64,000 nt of DNA, taken from assembly GCA_022264855.1 (NCBI GenBank), contig JABYQU010000017.1, forward strand, positions 310,001 through 374,000, given 5' to 3'. Below, piece after piece: positions 1 to 13,440 of this stretch. A program made the translations under genes and the position numbers. This DNA comes from Lenzites betulinus (lineage: Eukaryota; Basidiomycota; Agaricomycetes; Polyporales; Polyporaceae). The notes under the pieces are model-generated. The model ran no database searches and was not told the origin of the DNA. It saw nothing but the letters and a program-made list of their open reading frames with translations. The stretch's first letter is position 1. Each line of letters opens with the position of its first letter.

Positions 1-1497
1 ATGGGCACAACTTCTCCTCGGGGCTCTGCACTAGTCTCCTCGGTGATGAGACGTATGCATGGTACCTTCCTGTCGGGGAACTTCTTCCTGTCTGCATGGG
101 GAACGTGGACTTTCTCGATTATTCCTTGTTCCATGAGCTCACGAAGGCGACTGCGGAAAAATCGTCTGTCTGTTCGTGAGGGATTCACAAAGCCCTATCA
201 ACGTAGCGTGAGCCATGACATGCACCTACGACCAAAATCGGAGAGCATACAATCTTGAGCATGATGTTGCTTGATGTATGCATGTAATGCGGACAGTTCT
301 TCAGCAATTTGGTCAGGCGCGACTTGAGGACGGTCATGCTCGAGAGGTGGCGCGAGTCGATCGGGTCGAAATGCATCGGGGCGAACGGCTTTGTCTCGTC
401 CTGTTCGATCTCATCTTCCGACGCAGCTGCGTCCTGCTCCTGCGCATGTTCCTCGGTCGCAGCTTTCTTCTCTTCCTCAGCGACTTGCTGCCAGATGGGG
501 CTGCGCTCGTAGAAGTACTTATGTACACAGAAGTTAGTGCTAACCCCTGGGCGTCGGAGCTTGACACTATTGAAGGAGGTTAGGCAAGGACGTCCGGCAG
601 AGTATCGTAAAGAGCTTACACTAAGTCAAGCTCGACAAGCTGCTTGATGATGTAGAAGCACGTCTTTTGGTCGTACCCGGATTTCTTGCCCAGATCGAGC
701 ACGCTCACGCCCTGTTCCCTTCCGCGCGTGATTATTTGAAGCCCGGTATATATCATCGGAGTCAGCTTCGACGGCTGCAAGGAAATTGAAGTGATTAATG
801 TCTGGAACCAGTTGTCAGCTCAGAGGGCCTACTCGAATGTGCGAACCCGTCAGGGCCGTAAACGTCGTGTCCGGATCGGCCGCAATCCTCAGCCTCTCGC
901 CATACTCATTTCTGAGATCCGCAAGCGAGCGAATCTTCGCATCATGGATTATACCCAGTCCGGTGTGGGGTACCGGCTCTTCCGTGGGCTCACCCGCTGC
1001 GGCGGTCGACGCCCGGGCCTTCGCTTTCCGGACAGCGCTCGCTTGCGGGGCGATGAATACCTCCGTCGACGCCCCTGGAGGGACGGTTCCGACGTGCACC
1101 CCTGGCTCCTGGACGATCACGGACCACACGAATGCGCAGAAGGCATCGTCGACGTTCTGAGGCTGCGAGCTCCCCGCCTCGCTGCCGCCCGGGTTAGTGT
1201 AGTAGTCGATGATAAAATCTCGAAGACGAGACACGTCGCATCCTGTCACACACCCGTCATTTGTCAGTACATGATTCGGAAATATGGTCACAAACTACGA
1301 GACGGTGAAGTGCGGCGACAGATTGAGAAAAAATACGACCATCGAGGGTTCGAACCCCTGTACGACCGTGTCGCAGGCGTATACAGCGTCGCGTGTGTCG
1401 CGACGCCACGATCACATGCATCATGAAAACCCATCTACTCACCAAGGTCGCCGTCGAAGGAAAGCTCCCGGAGGCAATGGCGGACGAGTTCATCCAT
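1..1497 (-). CDS. TFC3: TFIIIC largest subunit (B-block binding), 5' part, runs off left edge
   Basis: Subunit of transcription factor IIIC that recognises the B box of tRNA genes in the nucleus, for RNA polymerase III. Exons read right to left: 1443-1497, 833-1242, 620-774, 251-566, 1-194 (incomplete). All junctions are GT-AG and keep phase. The start is the ATG at 1497, because exon 1 begins MDELVRHCLRELSFDGDLG and joins CDVSRLRDF in exon 2, as in fungal homologues I recall. Exons 2 and 3 encode the winged-helix B-block domain; KKSGYDQKTCFYIIKQLVEL is its clearest segment. An acidic linker follows, then the second conserved block (RRFFRSRLRELMEQGIIEKV). The family is normally well over 1,000 residues, so only the N-terminal part is present. 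The first intron (200 bp) is unusually long for this window and holds a B-box-like sequence. Confidence 0.9.
1346..1357. promoter_or_regulatory. B-box-like (TFIIIC site) sequence inside TFC3 intron 1
   Basis: GGTTCGAACCC at 1347-1357 is nearly palindromic, so both strands match the tRNA B-box consensus GGTTCGANTCC at 10 of 11 positions. On the minus strand it is followed after 12 nt by six T residues (1333-1328). That is about the spacing from a B box to the Pol III terminator in a tRNA gene. I could not fold a complete tRNA around it. It may be a tRNA or SINE relic, or an isolated TFIIIC site. Confidence 0.45.
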
Positions 1498-2214
1498 CTG
1501 TACGCCGTTTGGCGTCGAAGTAAACGTTGGTTTCTGCGGCGAGAAATTCTTGCGTTTGCGCGAATTGAAACGACCTGAATAGCGAGCCAATTTAGACCGT
1601 GTGATTCTTTCCTATCTCTTCTTGGTGTGTCTTCCGGTCGCAGAGGCTCAAAGAAAGCCTCCGAGTGGCGAAAGTGGCCAAGAGGATGAGCGCGACAACT
1701 CGGAGAATCGCCCGAGAGTGCCGGGCGCGAAGACATTCCATTTTGAGTAATGCGTGCCGTATCATTTTCGGCATCGGCCGACAGGCTGCGTCAGTTCTAC
1801 GGCTTGCTAACTGCGGCCAGACATATGTTTGAAAAGCACCCGTTCACGCGTTTGGCCTCTGGCCACTGAGAGGAAAGGTATAACACATATTTCGGATGTT
1901 GGGAGCCTATCGACAGCACTGCGGATGAAAGAGTGGGTGCGAACGCCGCGACAAGCAGACACGGGTGAGGTATCTAAGGAACCCGTGGGAGGATGTAGAG
2001 ATGGGGGTGGGAGGAGGGTCATGGACAGTATGCAGGGGGGGATAGTACAGTGAATGTATCGTAGGGGCGGGTCATGAGTGAACGTCAACAAGACGCTTTT
2101 TGGATCTACGTTGTATAATCGTCCTCGAACCCATCATCTAAGGCTGCGAAACCGGCGCGCGGTCCCGACCGAAAAGAAAACCCAGGTAAGAAACCGAGCC
2201 GCCACCGTCGCTAT
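1498..2214. other. Intergenic, no gene seen
   Basis: The stretch lies between the TFC3 start and the stop codon of the downstream-lying Ups2-like gene; both genes are on the minus strand. It should hold the TFC3 promoter and the neighbour's 3' UTR. Short open frames here have no recognisable domain and no supporting splice structure. Confidence 0.6.
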
Positions 2215-2887
2215 TCACGACTGCTGTGCGGGCTGCTGCTCCCGCGCGTCCCAGAGCTGTCGCAGGACGTCGGAGAAGCCGATCTTCCCGAGGTGTGCGT
2301 TTTGCTCGAACCGCTGCACGAGCCAGTTCTCGAGCTTGTCCGCCGCGCTTCGCCAAAGAGTCATGCGCGCCTGGATCTCCGCCGTCTGTGCGAACGTCGT
2401 CCGGCCGTTTGGTGATGGCGTGTAGCGGATGGACTCGTAGCAGGTCACGAACTGGGACAGCGAGAGGTTGACGGAGGTGATTGTGGCGGTTTGTGTCGCG
2501 GGGTCTATGAACGAAACTTCTCGGACGTATGCATCTTCAGAGCCGCCGAAAAACTACACCAACAGCGTTAGGCGGTGCACTACCAATCCGTGTAACTAGG
2601 GCACAAACTCACTCGGACGATCCAGCCTGGTGCTTTCTGCTTGCAGCCCAATATCCGTTCTGTCCGGATGACGCCGGTTTGGGGGTCTATCGAGCGGTCG
2701 ACGACATCGATGCTGAGGACGTGGCTGCAGTGGGGATTCGGGTACTTGTGCCACATTCCAATGACGACGTGTTGCCACGGATGTCTGCAGGTTGCGAGGA
2801 GGGGAACGGTGAGCACACGAGCCCATTTTCAATCACACGAACAGGTATTACTCACTCGTAGTTGAAGAGCTGCGAGAAATAATGCAT
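2215..2887 (-). CDS. PRELI/MSF1 domain protein, Ups2/PRELID3-like mitochondrial lipid transfer protein
   Basis: The family carries phospholipids across the mitochondrial intermembrane space, usually with an Mdm35 partner. Exons (right to left): 2856-2887, 2613-2784, 2215-2553, giving 180 residues, the usual family size. The PRELI domain covers nearly the whole protein: MHYFSQLFNYE, then HPWQHVVIGMWHKYPNP, then RTERILGCKQKAPGWIV, then AYVREVSFIDP, and finally the C-terminal helix VQRFEQNAHLGKIGF. The start is the ATG at 2887 because it directly precedes the conserved first strand and its exon ends at a good donor (GTGAGT). Similarity in the first strand and the VREVSFID segment favours the Ups2 branch (phosphatidylserine transfer) over Ups1, but I have not aligned them. 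There is no cleavable presequence, as is usual in the family. Confidence 0.87.
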
Positions 2888-4043
2888 TTTGGCGAGGAAC
2901 GTCTAGCGGTGCGAGGGATGTATGCGGGTTCCGGGTGGTCTTCGGGAGGGGAGGGTCTAGAGGCGAGTATAGAGTAGAGCGCGAGAGGGTCTTGAGGGTA
3001 CGGAGGTGAGAAAGGGAGCGGGGAGCGCACACGACGGCGGGGACCCAAGGCAGGGACGGTGGCGATGGTGGGACCAATCAGGTGGAGCCCGGTGCGAAGG
3101 AGCGTGATAATCCTGCGCAATTTTGGAGTTTTAGCCCGTCCCGGTCCGTTCCGATCCCCGCACCTCGTCCCCGCTGACGTCGCCGGCCGTCCGTCGGTCC
3201 TCCTCCGTACTCCCACCTGCTTCGATTGTATGGTCTGCTGCTCTCAGGGGTGCATTTACTACGGGTACGGCTTGTTTTAACCAGCGATATTGTAATGCGA
3301 TGAGCAGTACGACCGACGTTTTGCAAACCTGTGCTTGATCCAGCATGTAACAACGAAAAGCGGCGAGCGCATTTGAATGGCTCGCTCGAATGAATGCTTC
3401 CATGCTCTTCCCGATGTTCGCCAACGACGGACCGCACAGGAACCAAGGGATCCATGGACCCACGGATAGCCGGAGGACGTTCATTATGCTGCTCCTTATA
3501 GCACTCCGGATCCACTTAGAACTCACAACGGGCAAGAGACCTCCAGTCATGCAAATGTGCAACCAACTAGATCATATTAACGCAGTAGCCCGCACGACCT
3601 CCACATTCCTGAGGCCAGGCAGCCGCATACTACGCGCATAATCGCCGACTGTTCGCCGCACCGATCCCCTGCCGACTCCATCCTGTCGGCGGCGCACTGG
3701 GACCTATCGCGATAAAAGCTTTGAGCGGAGTATTCTCATCCGTGAATCACGCCTTCTACCGGGACGCCAGTGCCGGACATGGCGTGAGTTCCTGCTCCAA
3801 CGCATCGATTAACTTTGCTACTAGCATGTTCAGGTAGTGCTCATATCCGGACAATCACGCATGTATGTCCCATATTCAATATACTGGTATTCCGACATAA
3901 GTTATAGCAGTGTGTATAGTAGTAGAGTCCCAGCTCCGAGGAATTTACACCGGCAGGCAGCCGAATCCAACAAATGCTGCCTACCTTGCAGGTGCGCCCG
4001 GACGTAGTACGTATATGTTGAGCGCACCTCCGGTCTGTGGGCC
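2888..4043. other. Intergenic, no supported gene
   Basis: This lies between the Ups2-like start and the 3' end of the ABC transporter, both on the minus strand. Open frames of up to about 145 codons occur on both strands near 3.1-3.6 kb. They overlap in several frames, show no domain and lack convincing introns. Confidence 0.5.
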
Positions 4044-7000
4044 TCACAGGCGGATTCTGTCGGCAGCGATCTCCTGCAGCTCCGCGAGGCGTGCTTTCAT
4101 CTTGGGCCTGTGCAGCGAAGGAACATTAATGCAACGCGTGAGCCTTGGGTGTGATTTCAGGAAGTAGAGTGCACGTACACCTCGAGCAGCTTGATGTCCA
4201 GCGCCTCCTTCTCCTGCTGCAGCGCGAGCCGCTTCTCCGCGTCGAGCTTCGTGCTGCACATGCGCAAGTCAGCGAGCCTTCTCCGGTGCGAGCTATGTGC
4301 ACTTACAAGACGTATCCGCCCTGGCCATCGTACTGCAAGATCATCGAGTGGTACTTCCACAACGACGGCCGGTGGGACACCGTGAGGAGCGTGATGCCGA
4401 GGCGAGTCGCATACTCCATCATCATGCCCTCCATGTCCGGCGGGACGAGCGACGTTGCCTCGTCAAGCACCGCGTACTGTGCCCCACAGATCGCGCGTCA
4501 GCACCGTGCCTCCACATGTAAGGGGGGAGGGAGACGCACCTTGGGCTGGTGGTAGAACAGCCGCGCCCAGGCGATCTTCTGCTGGTCGCCGCCGCTCAGC
4601 GCCTCACGCCACTCGCGTGCGGCGTCCCAGCCGCCCTCGCGCTCGATGATGTTCTCCATCTGCACGACTTCCAACACGGCGCGCAGGTCATCATCCGTCA
4701 CTCCCCCTATATGCGCATCATCATATCAGTTTTCACTTCCTTGCCAAGGGCGGCGTTAGAGGGGAGACGAGCGACGTACGCGCTTCCATGTCTTCCTTGC
4801 TGTGCGGGTAGATGACTTGGTCGCGCAGTGTGCCGAGGGAGAGGTAGGGACGTTGCGGGATGAGGATGAACTGCGATGCTGGGGGCTTCCGGACTACACC
4901 GCCGTACACAGGCCACAGGCCGCCGAGAATACGGAAGAGTGAGGACTTGCCGCAGCCTGTGTATTACTGAGTATACTGAAGGCTCAGTGCGGTATTGAAA
5001 CATACCATTCGGCCCAACAATGAGTAGATGTTGCTATATACGGACTTGTAAGCTGGCGCATACACAATGATGCAAAAATGGCACCCACCCCTGGCTTAAC
5101 GTGGAAGCTCAGGCTCCTCACGAGAATATCCCCGTTCGGTGTGACGATAGGCACGCTCTCGAAGTGGATCTCCTCGGATTCGATGATCACCCCGCGGCCC
5201 CGCAGGACTGTTTCCGCCAATTGTAAGTAGTTGTACTCGTATGAACGAGAAAATTACGTACTCTTCGCATTCTCCTCAATGCTCGCGCTGCTGACAAGTG
5301 CCTTGTCATACTTGCCTTTGCGCACGTCTGCCATTGTCTCGAACAAGTTCGCCACGCGCGTCGTGTAGCCCGCGAGCTCCGAGAGGTCCTTGTACGAGTA
5401 CATGACACGGCCAAAGGCATCTATACATATGTGAACTGGCGGCCCGCGTTTGTGTAAATGAATGACCTACCTGACGCGGACAAGAGTAGCCGACGGTTCG
5501 TAACGAAGCCTAAAAAAAGAGAGAATGAATAAGTGGGTAGGGCCGTGTTGCCACCCAACGTACCCTCAGTTCGCCCTCCCATGTCAAGCGCGGCCACGCC
5601 AGGCAGTTTGAAGAACGTCGGGATCGCGCAAATGCACAACTGCCCGCGCTCGTAAGAACTTGCACAGCAGATATATGACTCATATCGCACTCACACCGAA
5701 GCTTCCCCAGAGCCATTTGACAATGCCCTCCTCGACGCAGCCGTGCCACCAGCGCTTGGTGAGGACGTGGTTCTCGTGTTTCACGAGTCCGGAGTACTCG
5801 CGCTCGACGAGCATCTTCTCCGTCTCCTCGCCGCCGAAGAACGCGACCTCCTCGGAAAACTCGGCGAGCCGCGAGTGCGTGTGTCGCAGGTTTCCCGCGA
5901 GCTGCGCGGAGAGCGCGGTGTACTGCCCGAACGCGGGCGTCAGCGCGCGTACTGCGGCGGGAGCAACGCGAGAGGGTCAGATCATTCGTCGCGCGTCGCA
6001 GTCGGGTCGCGAGGAGGTGAAACACTTACGCAGCGCAGCACTCGCTTGGACGAGGACGGTTAGCAGGACGAGACCCTCGGCGCCGACGTTCTGCGAGAGC
6101 TGGTAGTTGTAGAGGATGACGTCCAGGACGGGTTTCGCGACGTTCGCATATATGGCTGCTAAATGCGTCGAGAAACGCTGAATGTCGTGTGTGATCATCC
6201 TGTATAATATGAGCGCCATTTCAGCAGGTGCACTGTGCAATATTGCTCACTGATCTGGATTCTTTATCCGGTCGTCGAGGTTCGCTGAGTAGGGTCAGTG
6301 TATGCCGATTGGCAAGTCCGCGGCGCAACACCTACCTAGCTTGTAGAACACCTTCACATCCTGAGCGTCTGCGTCGTCGCCCAGGTATTGTTTCATGACC
6401 TCCTCAGTGAGGCGTGTTCGATAGGCCAACGCCAGCTTGTTCTGAACATAGCTTAACCAACTGTTGGTCCAGGTAGCAGGGATTGCGACCAGTAGCCATT
6501 TCGAGATGTTGAGGAGAAAAGTGAGGGGCTGCGCGCGCACGAGGGAAGCTACAATTCTGCGTGACAGAATGAGTAACAGAGAGCATATGCCGGGCACATC
6601 TTTGCTTACTTTCCATCGAGGGCAGCCACATACAAGGATATGACCGTCCGGAAGATGAGCAAGCTTGAGTGCATGAAGAGAAGCAGCGCTTCTTTCGAGC
6701 GAATGCTTGGGATAACAATGCGCAATATGCGCGATAGTCTCTGGTAGAACACCGCGTCTACCTGATAACAAGACCACGGCGCATGAATAGCCATTCATCA
6801 CTAGGGGTATCGAGCCAGACTCACCGCAACCCGCGGTTTGGATGCGTTCTCTGTCTCCTTTCCTTTGCCTTTGCGCTTGGACGATGAGCTTGAGGAAGAG
6901 GCTGGCCGGGCGGAGAAGCCTCTGTAGGTGGAGATGATGACATAGAACACGAACGAGACGGTAAGACCGCGCTGGACGAGCGGCCGATGGCGCGCATATG

Positions 7001-7058
7001 CATTGGCGAGCCGAGCGATCTGCTCCTTGGTGGGCATGAGCTTGGACTGCGCGGCCAT
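4044..7058 (-). CDS. Peroxisomal ABCD half-transporter (PXA1/PXA2 family)
   Basis: Predicted peroxisomal-membrane half-transporter that dimerises to import long-chain acyl-CoA for beta-oxidation. Sixteen exons, right to left: 6825-7058, 6610-6761, 6336-6556, 6251-6284, 6030-6199, 5695-5951, 5564-5639, 5471-5509, 5262-5420, 5089-5207, 5006-5033, 4780-4956, 4540-4706, 4476-4307, 4179-4253, 4044-4107. Every junction is GT-AG and in phase, giving 713 residues. The transmembrane half has the ABCD motif [13 protein letters not shown] and the EAA-like [13 protein letters not shown]. The nucleotide-binding half has Walker A GPNGCGKSS, Q-loop [19 protein letters not shown], signature LSGGDQQ, Walker [10 protein letters not shown] and the H-loop [10 protein letters not shown] lysine/serine-rich stretch lies in exon 1. 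The start ([13 protein letters not shown]) is the first ATG before the conserved N-terminal segment; the frame stays open further upstream. I cannot separate PXA1 from PXA2. Confidence 0.92.
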
Positions 7059-8624
7059 GTCGTCGTCGCCGTGCGCACTGTCGCGGACGAGGGAGGAGGT
7101 GGCGGTAGAGAGTGGACGAGTGAGCGGACAAGGATTCTGCGCGGCGCCTGGGGTTTTGGCATGTGATAGACGCGTCGTGCGGGGTACGATCGTGTCACTC
7201 GATCGCGCGCCTACCCGCTTCGTCGTCCTACTCCGCTGCAGGCGCTCTTCCCTTCCTCTCCTCCTCCCTCTCGCGTCGTACCATCGTGCACACAGTCCGA
7301 GCGCCATGTAGACACTTTCTGACAGTCTGTTCCACGACAACGGAGAAACCGGATCTCCTGAGTTGTGGGAGGATGCTCATGCATGCCGTCCACTCCAGCA
7401 GTACACTCTTTTGAATTCACATGTTATATGCACAATTGCTAGGTTCAGTAGATATCATCAATCAACGCAAAGACGTGATATAGAGACCAGCAGAGGAGAT
7501 ACGTATGAATGCGTGTCGGGTTTTCAGAAAATACTCGACTTTCTGCTCGAATACTGATCTTCACAATTTAGGTCACTTTCGTCATGTTAGTTTTGTAACC
7601 ATCGTGGGGGACTGCAAAAGGGCCTGCAGCTCTACCAGATGATCTAGGCTCAGGAGGCATCCAGAAGACTCCACCTCGTGTCGCAAATGGTCAGACTCAG
7701 ACAATGTTCGCGCTTTTATAGTCTTTCTCGGCTATAGGAACGACGAGCTACATGCGTAAGTGTATCGAAGCATTTGGTAGCACTCGCATCCGTTCGCACT
7801 CGCTTTCGTCGATTCACTCGCAGAGAATCGTCACAGTCACGGAGCGCTGAACCGCTGGTGCACGCAATCGCCCCTCTCTCCCTCCGTCGTGCTCCAGACG
7901 CGATAAAACAACGTAGGCCTACGAAAAAATGATAGATCGCGGTGAAACCGCTTATCTGGAAGTACGGCCGAAGAAGTTCTCTCACCTATGTATCTCATAT
8001 GTAATAGGCGGCATGTCTCTGCGCCCAGTGTGCCCCATCAATCTGCCTTCTAAAGACAGCAGGCTCGCGATGTTCTCAGGAGTCCAAAACTCATGGAGGG
8101 AGGCCCGGGTGACTGATTGACTTGAACGGTGGGCCAATCGTATTGTCCTCCATGTTGTATGTTTGAAACCTCGATATCGAGTTGAGGGGATTGGTCCATG
8201 TACTCCAGAAGTAATCATGCCGAAAAGGATACTTGTACCCTCCAGATCCCCCGATTGAGGTACTTATTGCAGCGTGAAACCCACGGGCGGGGCACCGCTA
8301 TCCCCCTCACCACATCACTCCGACTGTAACCGGAGGACACACTGCCGACAGACATCAGCGTCGCTTATGCGTTCCGGAAATCATACATAGGCTTTCGCGC
8401 GCCCGTACTAACGGTAAGTACTGTACAAACAACCCTGATCAGACAACACGATTCAGCGACACAAGCAGAAACAACAGCAAACGCGATAGCACAACAAACA
8501 GCGAGAATCCTGATCCGCCAGCCGTTAGGCGCCCGAAAACGACAAGCACCTGCGCCCTCGAGAAAGGCTTGAAGGTATCCAAGCGGCGCCAGGGGGGAAG
8601 GGGGACAAGTAACGTGCCGGTCTT
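7059..8624. other. Intergenic, no supported gene
   Basis: The region lies between the ABC transporter start and the MCM3 stop codon, both on the minus strand. It should contain the transporter promoter. No open frame here has domain similarity or a coherent exon set. Confidence 0.55.
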
Positions 8625-11616
<2,992 letters not shown>

Positions 11617-12274
11617 TGTGGCCGTCGTCGGGTCGATGTGGAAGAGGTTCAAGAGAGACTCAGCCTCAGACCGCGACGGACACGCATTAACGCGTCCGAC
11701 CGCGAAAAGACCTGCCCTGAGCCATCCACGTGACTCGTCAAATTCAAGATCAGGCGCGCGTCCTAGGTCTCAGCAACTCTGCTAATAGTACTTGCTACAG
11801 CCTACCAAACCCCCACCGGCTGATTTCTTGGTGTTCAGTCACTCCTCATGGTTATACACTCGTACTGGATTAAACCTGCCTTTTTTACAGGGCAAATTGA
11901 CGTGTATTACAACCGGTCGTGTTTCCAAGACAGCAGCCATGGTACATATCTCGTACATTAGTCGACCGACTACAGCAGTCGGACATCATCAATCAAGAAA
12001 ATACAGGGATTCCCAAAGATGGGGGGTGCAGGCCAGGATACCAGGAAGGTAGGGATCAATGTGTCGACACGGGATACATGGCGGGACCTATGATACATGG
12101 GCAAGGTCAGATGATTACGGAAAAGCATACATAGCACGGGACAACTGACCAAACAAGAGCCTAAGATTACATCCCTCCTCCAAGCGTTTATACCGGGAGT
12201 TGGTGTATGACTGTACATGCATGAAAATCCAAGGAACATCTCGAAAGCAAACGTACACACCTCGGCTCGGCCAT
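11617..12274. other. Intergenic, MCM3 upstream region
   Basis: This lies between the MCM3 start and the 3' end of the small secreted-peptide gene. It should carry the MCM3 promoter and the neighbour's 3' UTR. I see no gene in it. Confidence 0.55.
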
Positions 12275-12527
12275 TTAAGGGCCGTCACCGCAGCCGGGGC
12301 TACCATTGGGGCAACTGCGCGCATTCTGACGATAAAGAATAAACCGATTAACCATAAGGCGGGGCAGTAAATATGCCGTCGGCGAGACATACGAGGTCGG
12401 CCGAGCTAGCCTGGAGGAAACATGAGTGAGTGCACACAGGTCGGAAAGCGGCAAAGGAACGTACGGGAGCGGCGACAGCGACGCCGAGGAATACAGCAAT
12501 GGCGAGGAGGGAGAATTGCATGCGCAT
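12275..12527 (-). CDS. Small secreted peptide precursor, 43 residues, unknown function
   Basis: Exons right to left: 12465-12527, 12393-12410, 12275-12325. The introns are 54 and 67 bp with good donors (GTACGT, GTATGT) and acceptors (CTCCAG, CGTCAG). Exon 1 encodes a textbook signal peptide, MRMQFSLLAIAVFLGVAVAA. The mature part is about 22 residues and ends in a cysteine pair, CPNGSPGC, then GDGP and a TAA stop. If the second intron is not removed, the frame ends after 41 residues with TAPPYG instead. A TATA box (TATAAAAG, minus strand, 12620-12613) lies about 90 bp upstream of the ATG, followed by pyrimidine-rich sequence, as in highly expressed fungal genes. No family is recognised. Confidence 0.6.
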
Positions 12528-12612
12528 GTTGGGTAAATTTGGCTGGTGGGAGCGGTAGATGTAGCGGCGGGGAGATGGAGCTGCTGCAAAAACGATAGAC
12601 CAGGACCGGGAG

Positions 12613-12620
12613 CTTTTATA
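12613..12620 (-). promoter_or_regulatory. TATA box of the small secreted-peptide gene
   Basis: TATAAAAG on the minus strand, 86-93 bp before the ATG at 12527. The spacing leaves room for a transcription start about 30 bp downstream and a short CT-rich 5' UTR. Confidence 0.6.
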
Positions 12621-13398
12621 ACATTTGGTATGGCAGGGGGATCCTACACGTGGACGAGGCCGAGCGGAAAGCGAACAGCCCTTGATAGTTTGTCACCCAT
12701 TTGGATCAGTGCTAAAATTCGAATATTGACTTGCGCATTCCAGGTACCTGAGGAAGCCGGCGCCGTGCCCTTCCCCCACGCTGCCCGCAGATCCAGATTT
12801 TCCAGGCCGAACTCCGTCAGAATACACGCAACATCAGTCGTTGACCCGAATACTGCTGAGCGATAATATTAATATTTCATCCCCCCCTCGCCCCTCATCC
12901 ACTTGCCCTGGGGCCTGAAGAACACCATCCCTCCGGGTGACAAATGCCCGCGAAGATGATAGAGGACGGCACGTTCAGACTGCCTCAGAGCCCGAAGGCG
13001 AAGGACAGTCGAAGAAGCTTAACTGGGCTCGCTTGGCCTTGCGCCTTTCCGCACTACGTCTATTATCCATTGCACACTCCCGGCATCAATGCTCAGCATT
13101 CTAGGCCTATCCGTCCCAGCCTAGTATTGAACGTTCTCAAAGTGAGTGATCGCTCGGGCGCCCTGTACCTGAGTACCGCCTGCTCCCCTTGTCCCGCTGA
13201 TCTCCAATCCAATCTTTCGGCCGGCGGCCGCCGAGAGCACACGGCCCATCTTCTCGCAGAATCTCTGCGCGCCCATACAGTCATCTGCACACAGCTAGAT
13301 CGCGACCAAAGTGGACGCACCACATCCATCTTTCCTTTCAGTTGGCAACCGGCGAGATAACCGCGTAGATCTTTCGCCGGCCGTCGTCATTTCCTTCC
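12621..13398. other. Intergenic, no gene seen
   Basis: The stretch lies between the secreted-peptide promoter and the left target duplication of the hAT-like element. Open frames of up to 138 codons overlap on both strands with no domain or splice support. Confidence 0.5.
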
Positions 13399-13406
13399 AA
13401 GTACAT
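13399..13406 (+). repeat. 8-bp target-site duplication, left copy (hAT-like element)
   Basis: AAGTACAT here is repeated exactly at 15136-15143, immediately outside the two terminal inverted repeats. An 8-bp duplication is the hallmark of the hAT superfamily. Confidence 0.85.
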
Positions 13407-13440
13407 AGGACCCCTGCAAACTCACCAAGAGCTCATATCC
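13407..13440 (+). repeat. Left terminal inverted repeat of hAT-like element
   Basis: 34 bp, matching the reverse complement of 15102-15135 with one mismatch at the 16th base (T against C). Confidence 0.85.

Noticed and set aside
1326..1450. A tRNA gene on the minus strand around the B box
   Set aside because: The B box, T run and a partly pairing acceptor-like stem (CGACCTT with ATGGTCG) are present, but no A box, D arm or anticodon arm folds between them, and the 5' side is TFC3 coding sequence.
3078..3641. Minus- and plus-strand frames of 83-145 codons between the Ups2-like gene and the ABC transporter
   Set aside because: They are mutually overlapping and lack domain or exon structure.
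7003..7311. Plus-strand frames opposite exon 1 of the ABC transporter
   Set aside because: They are antisense shadows of a coding exon and its GC-rich leader.
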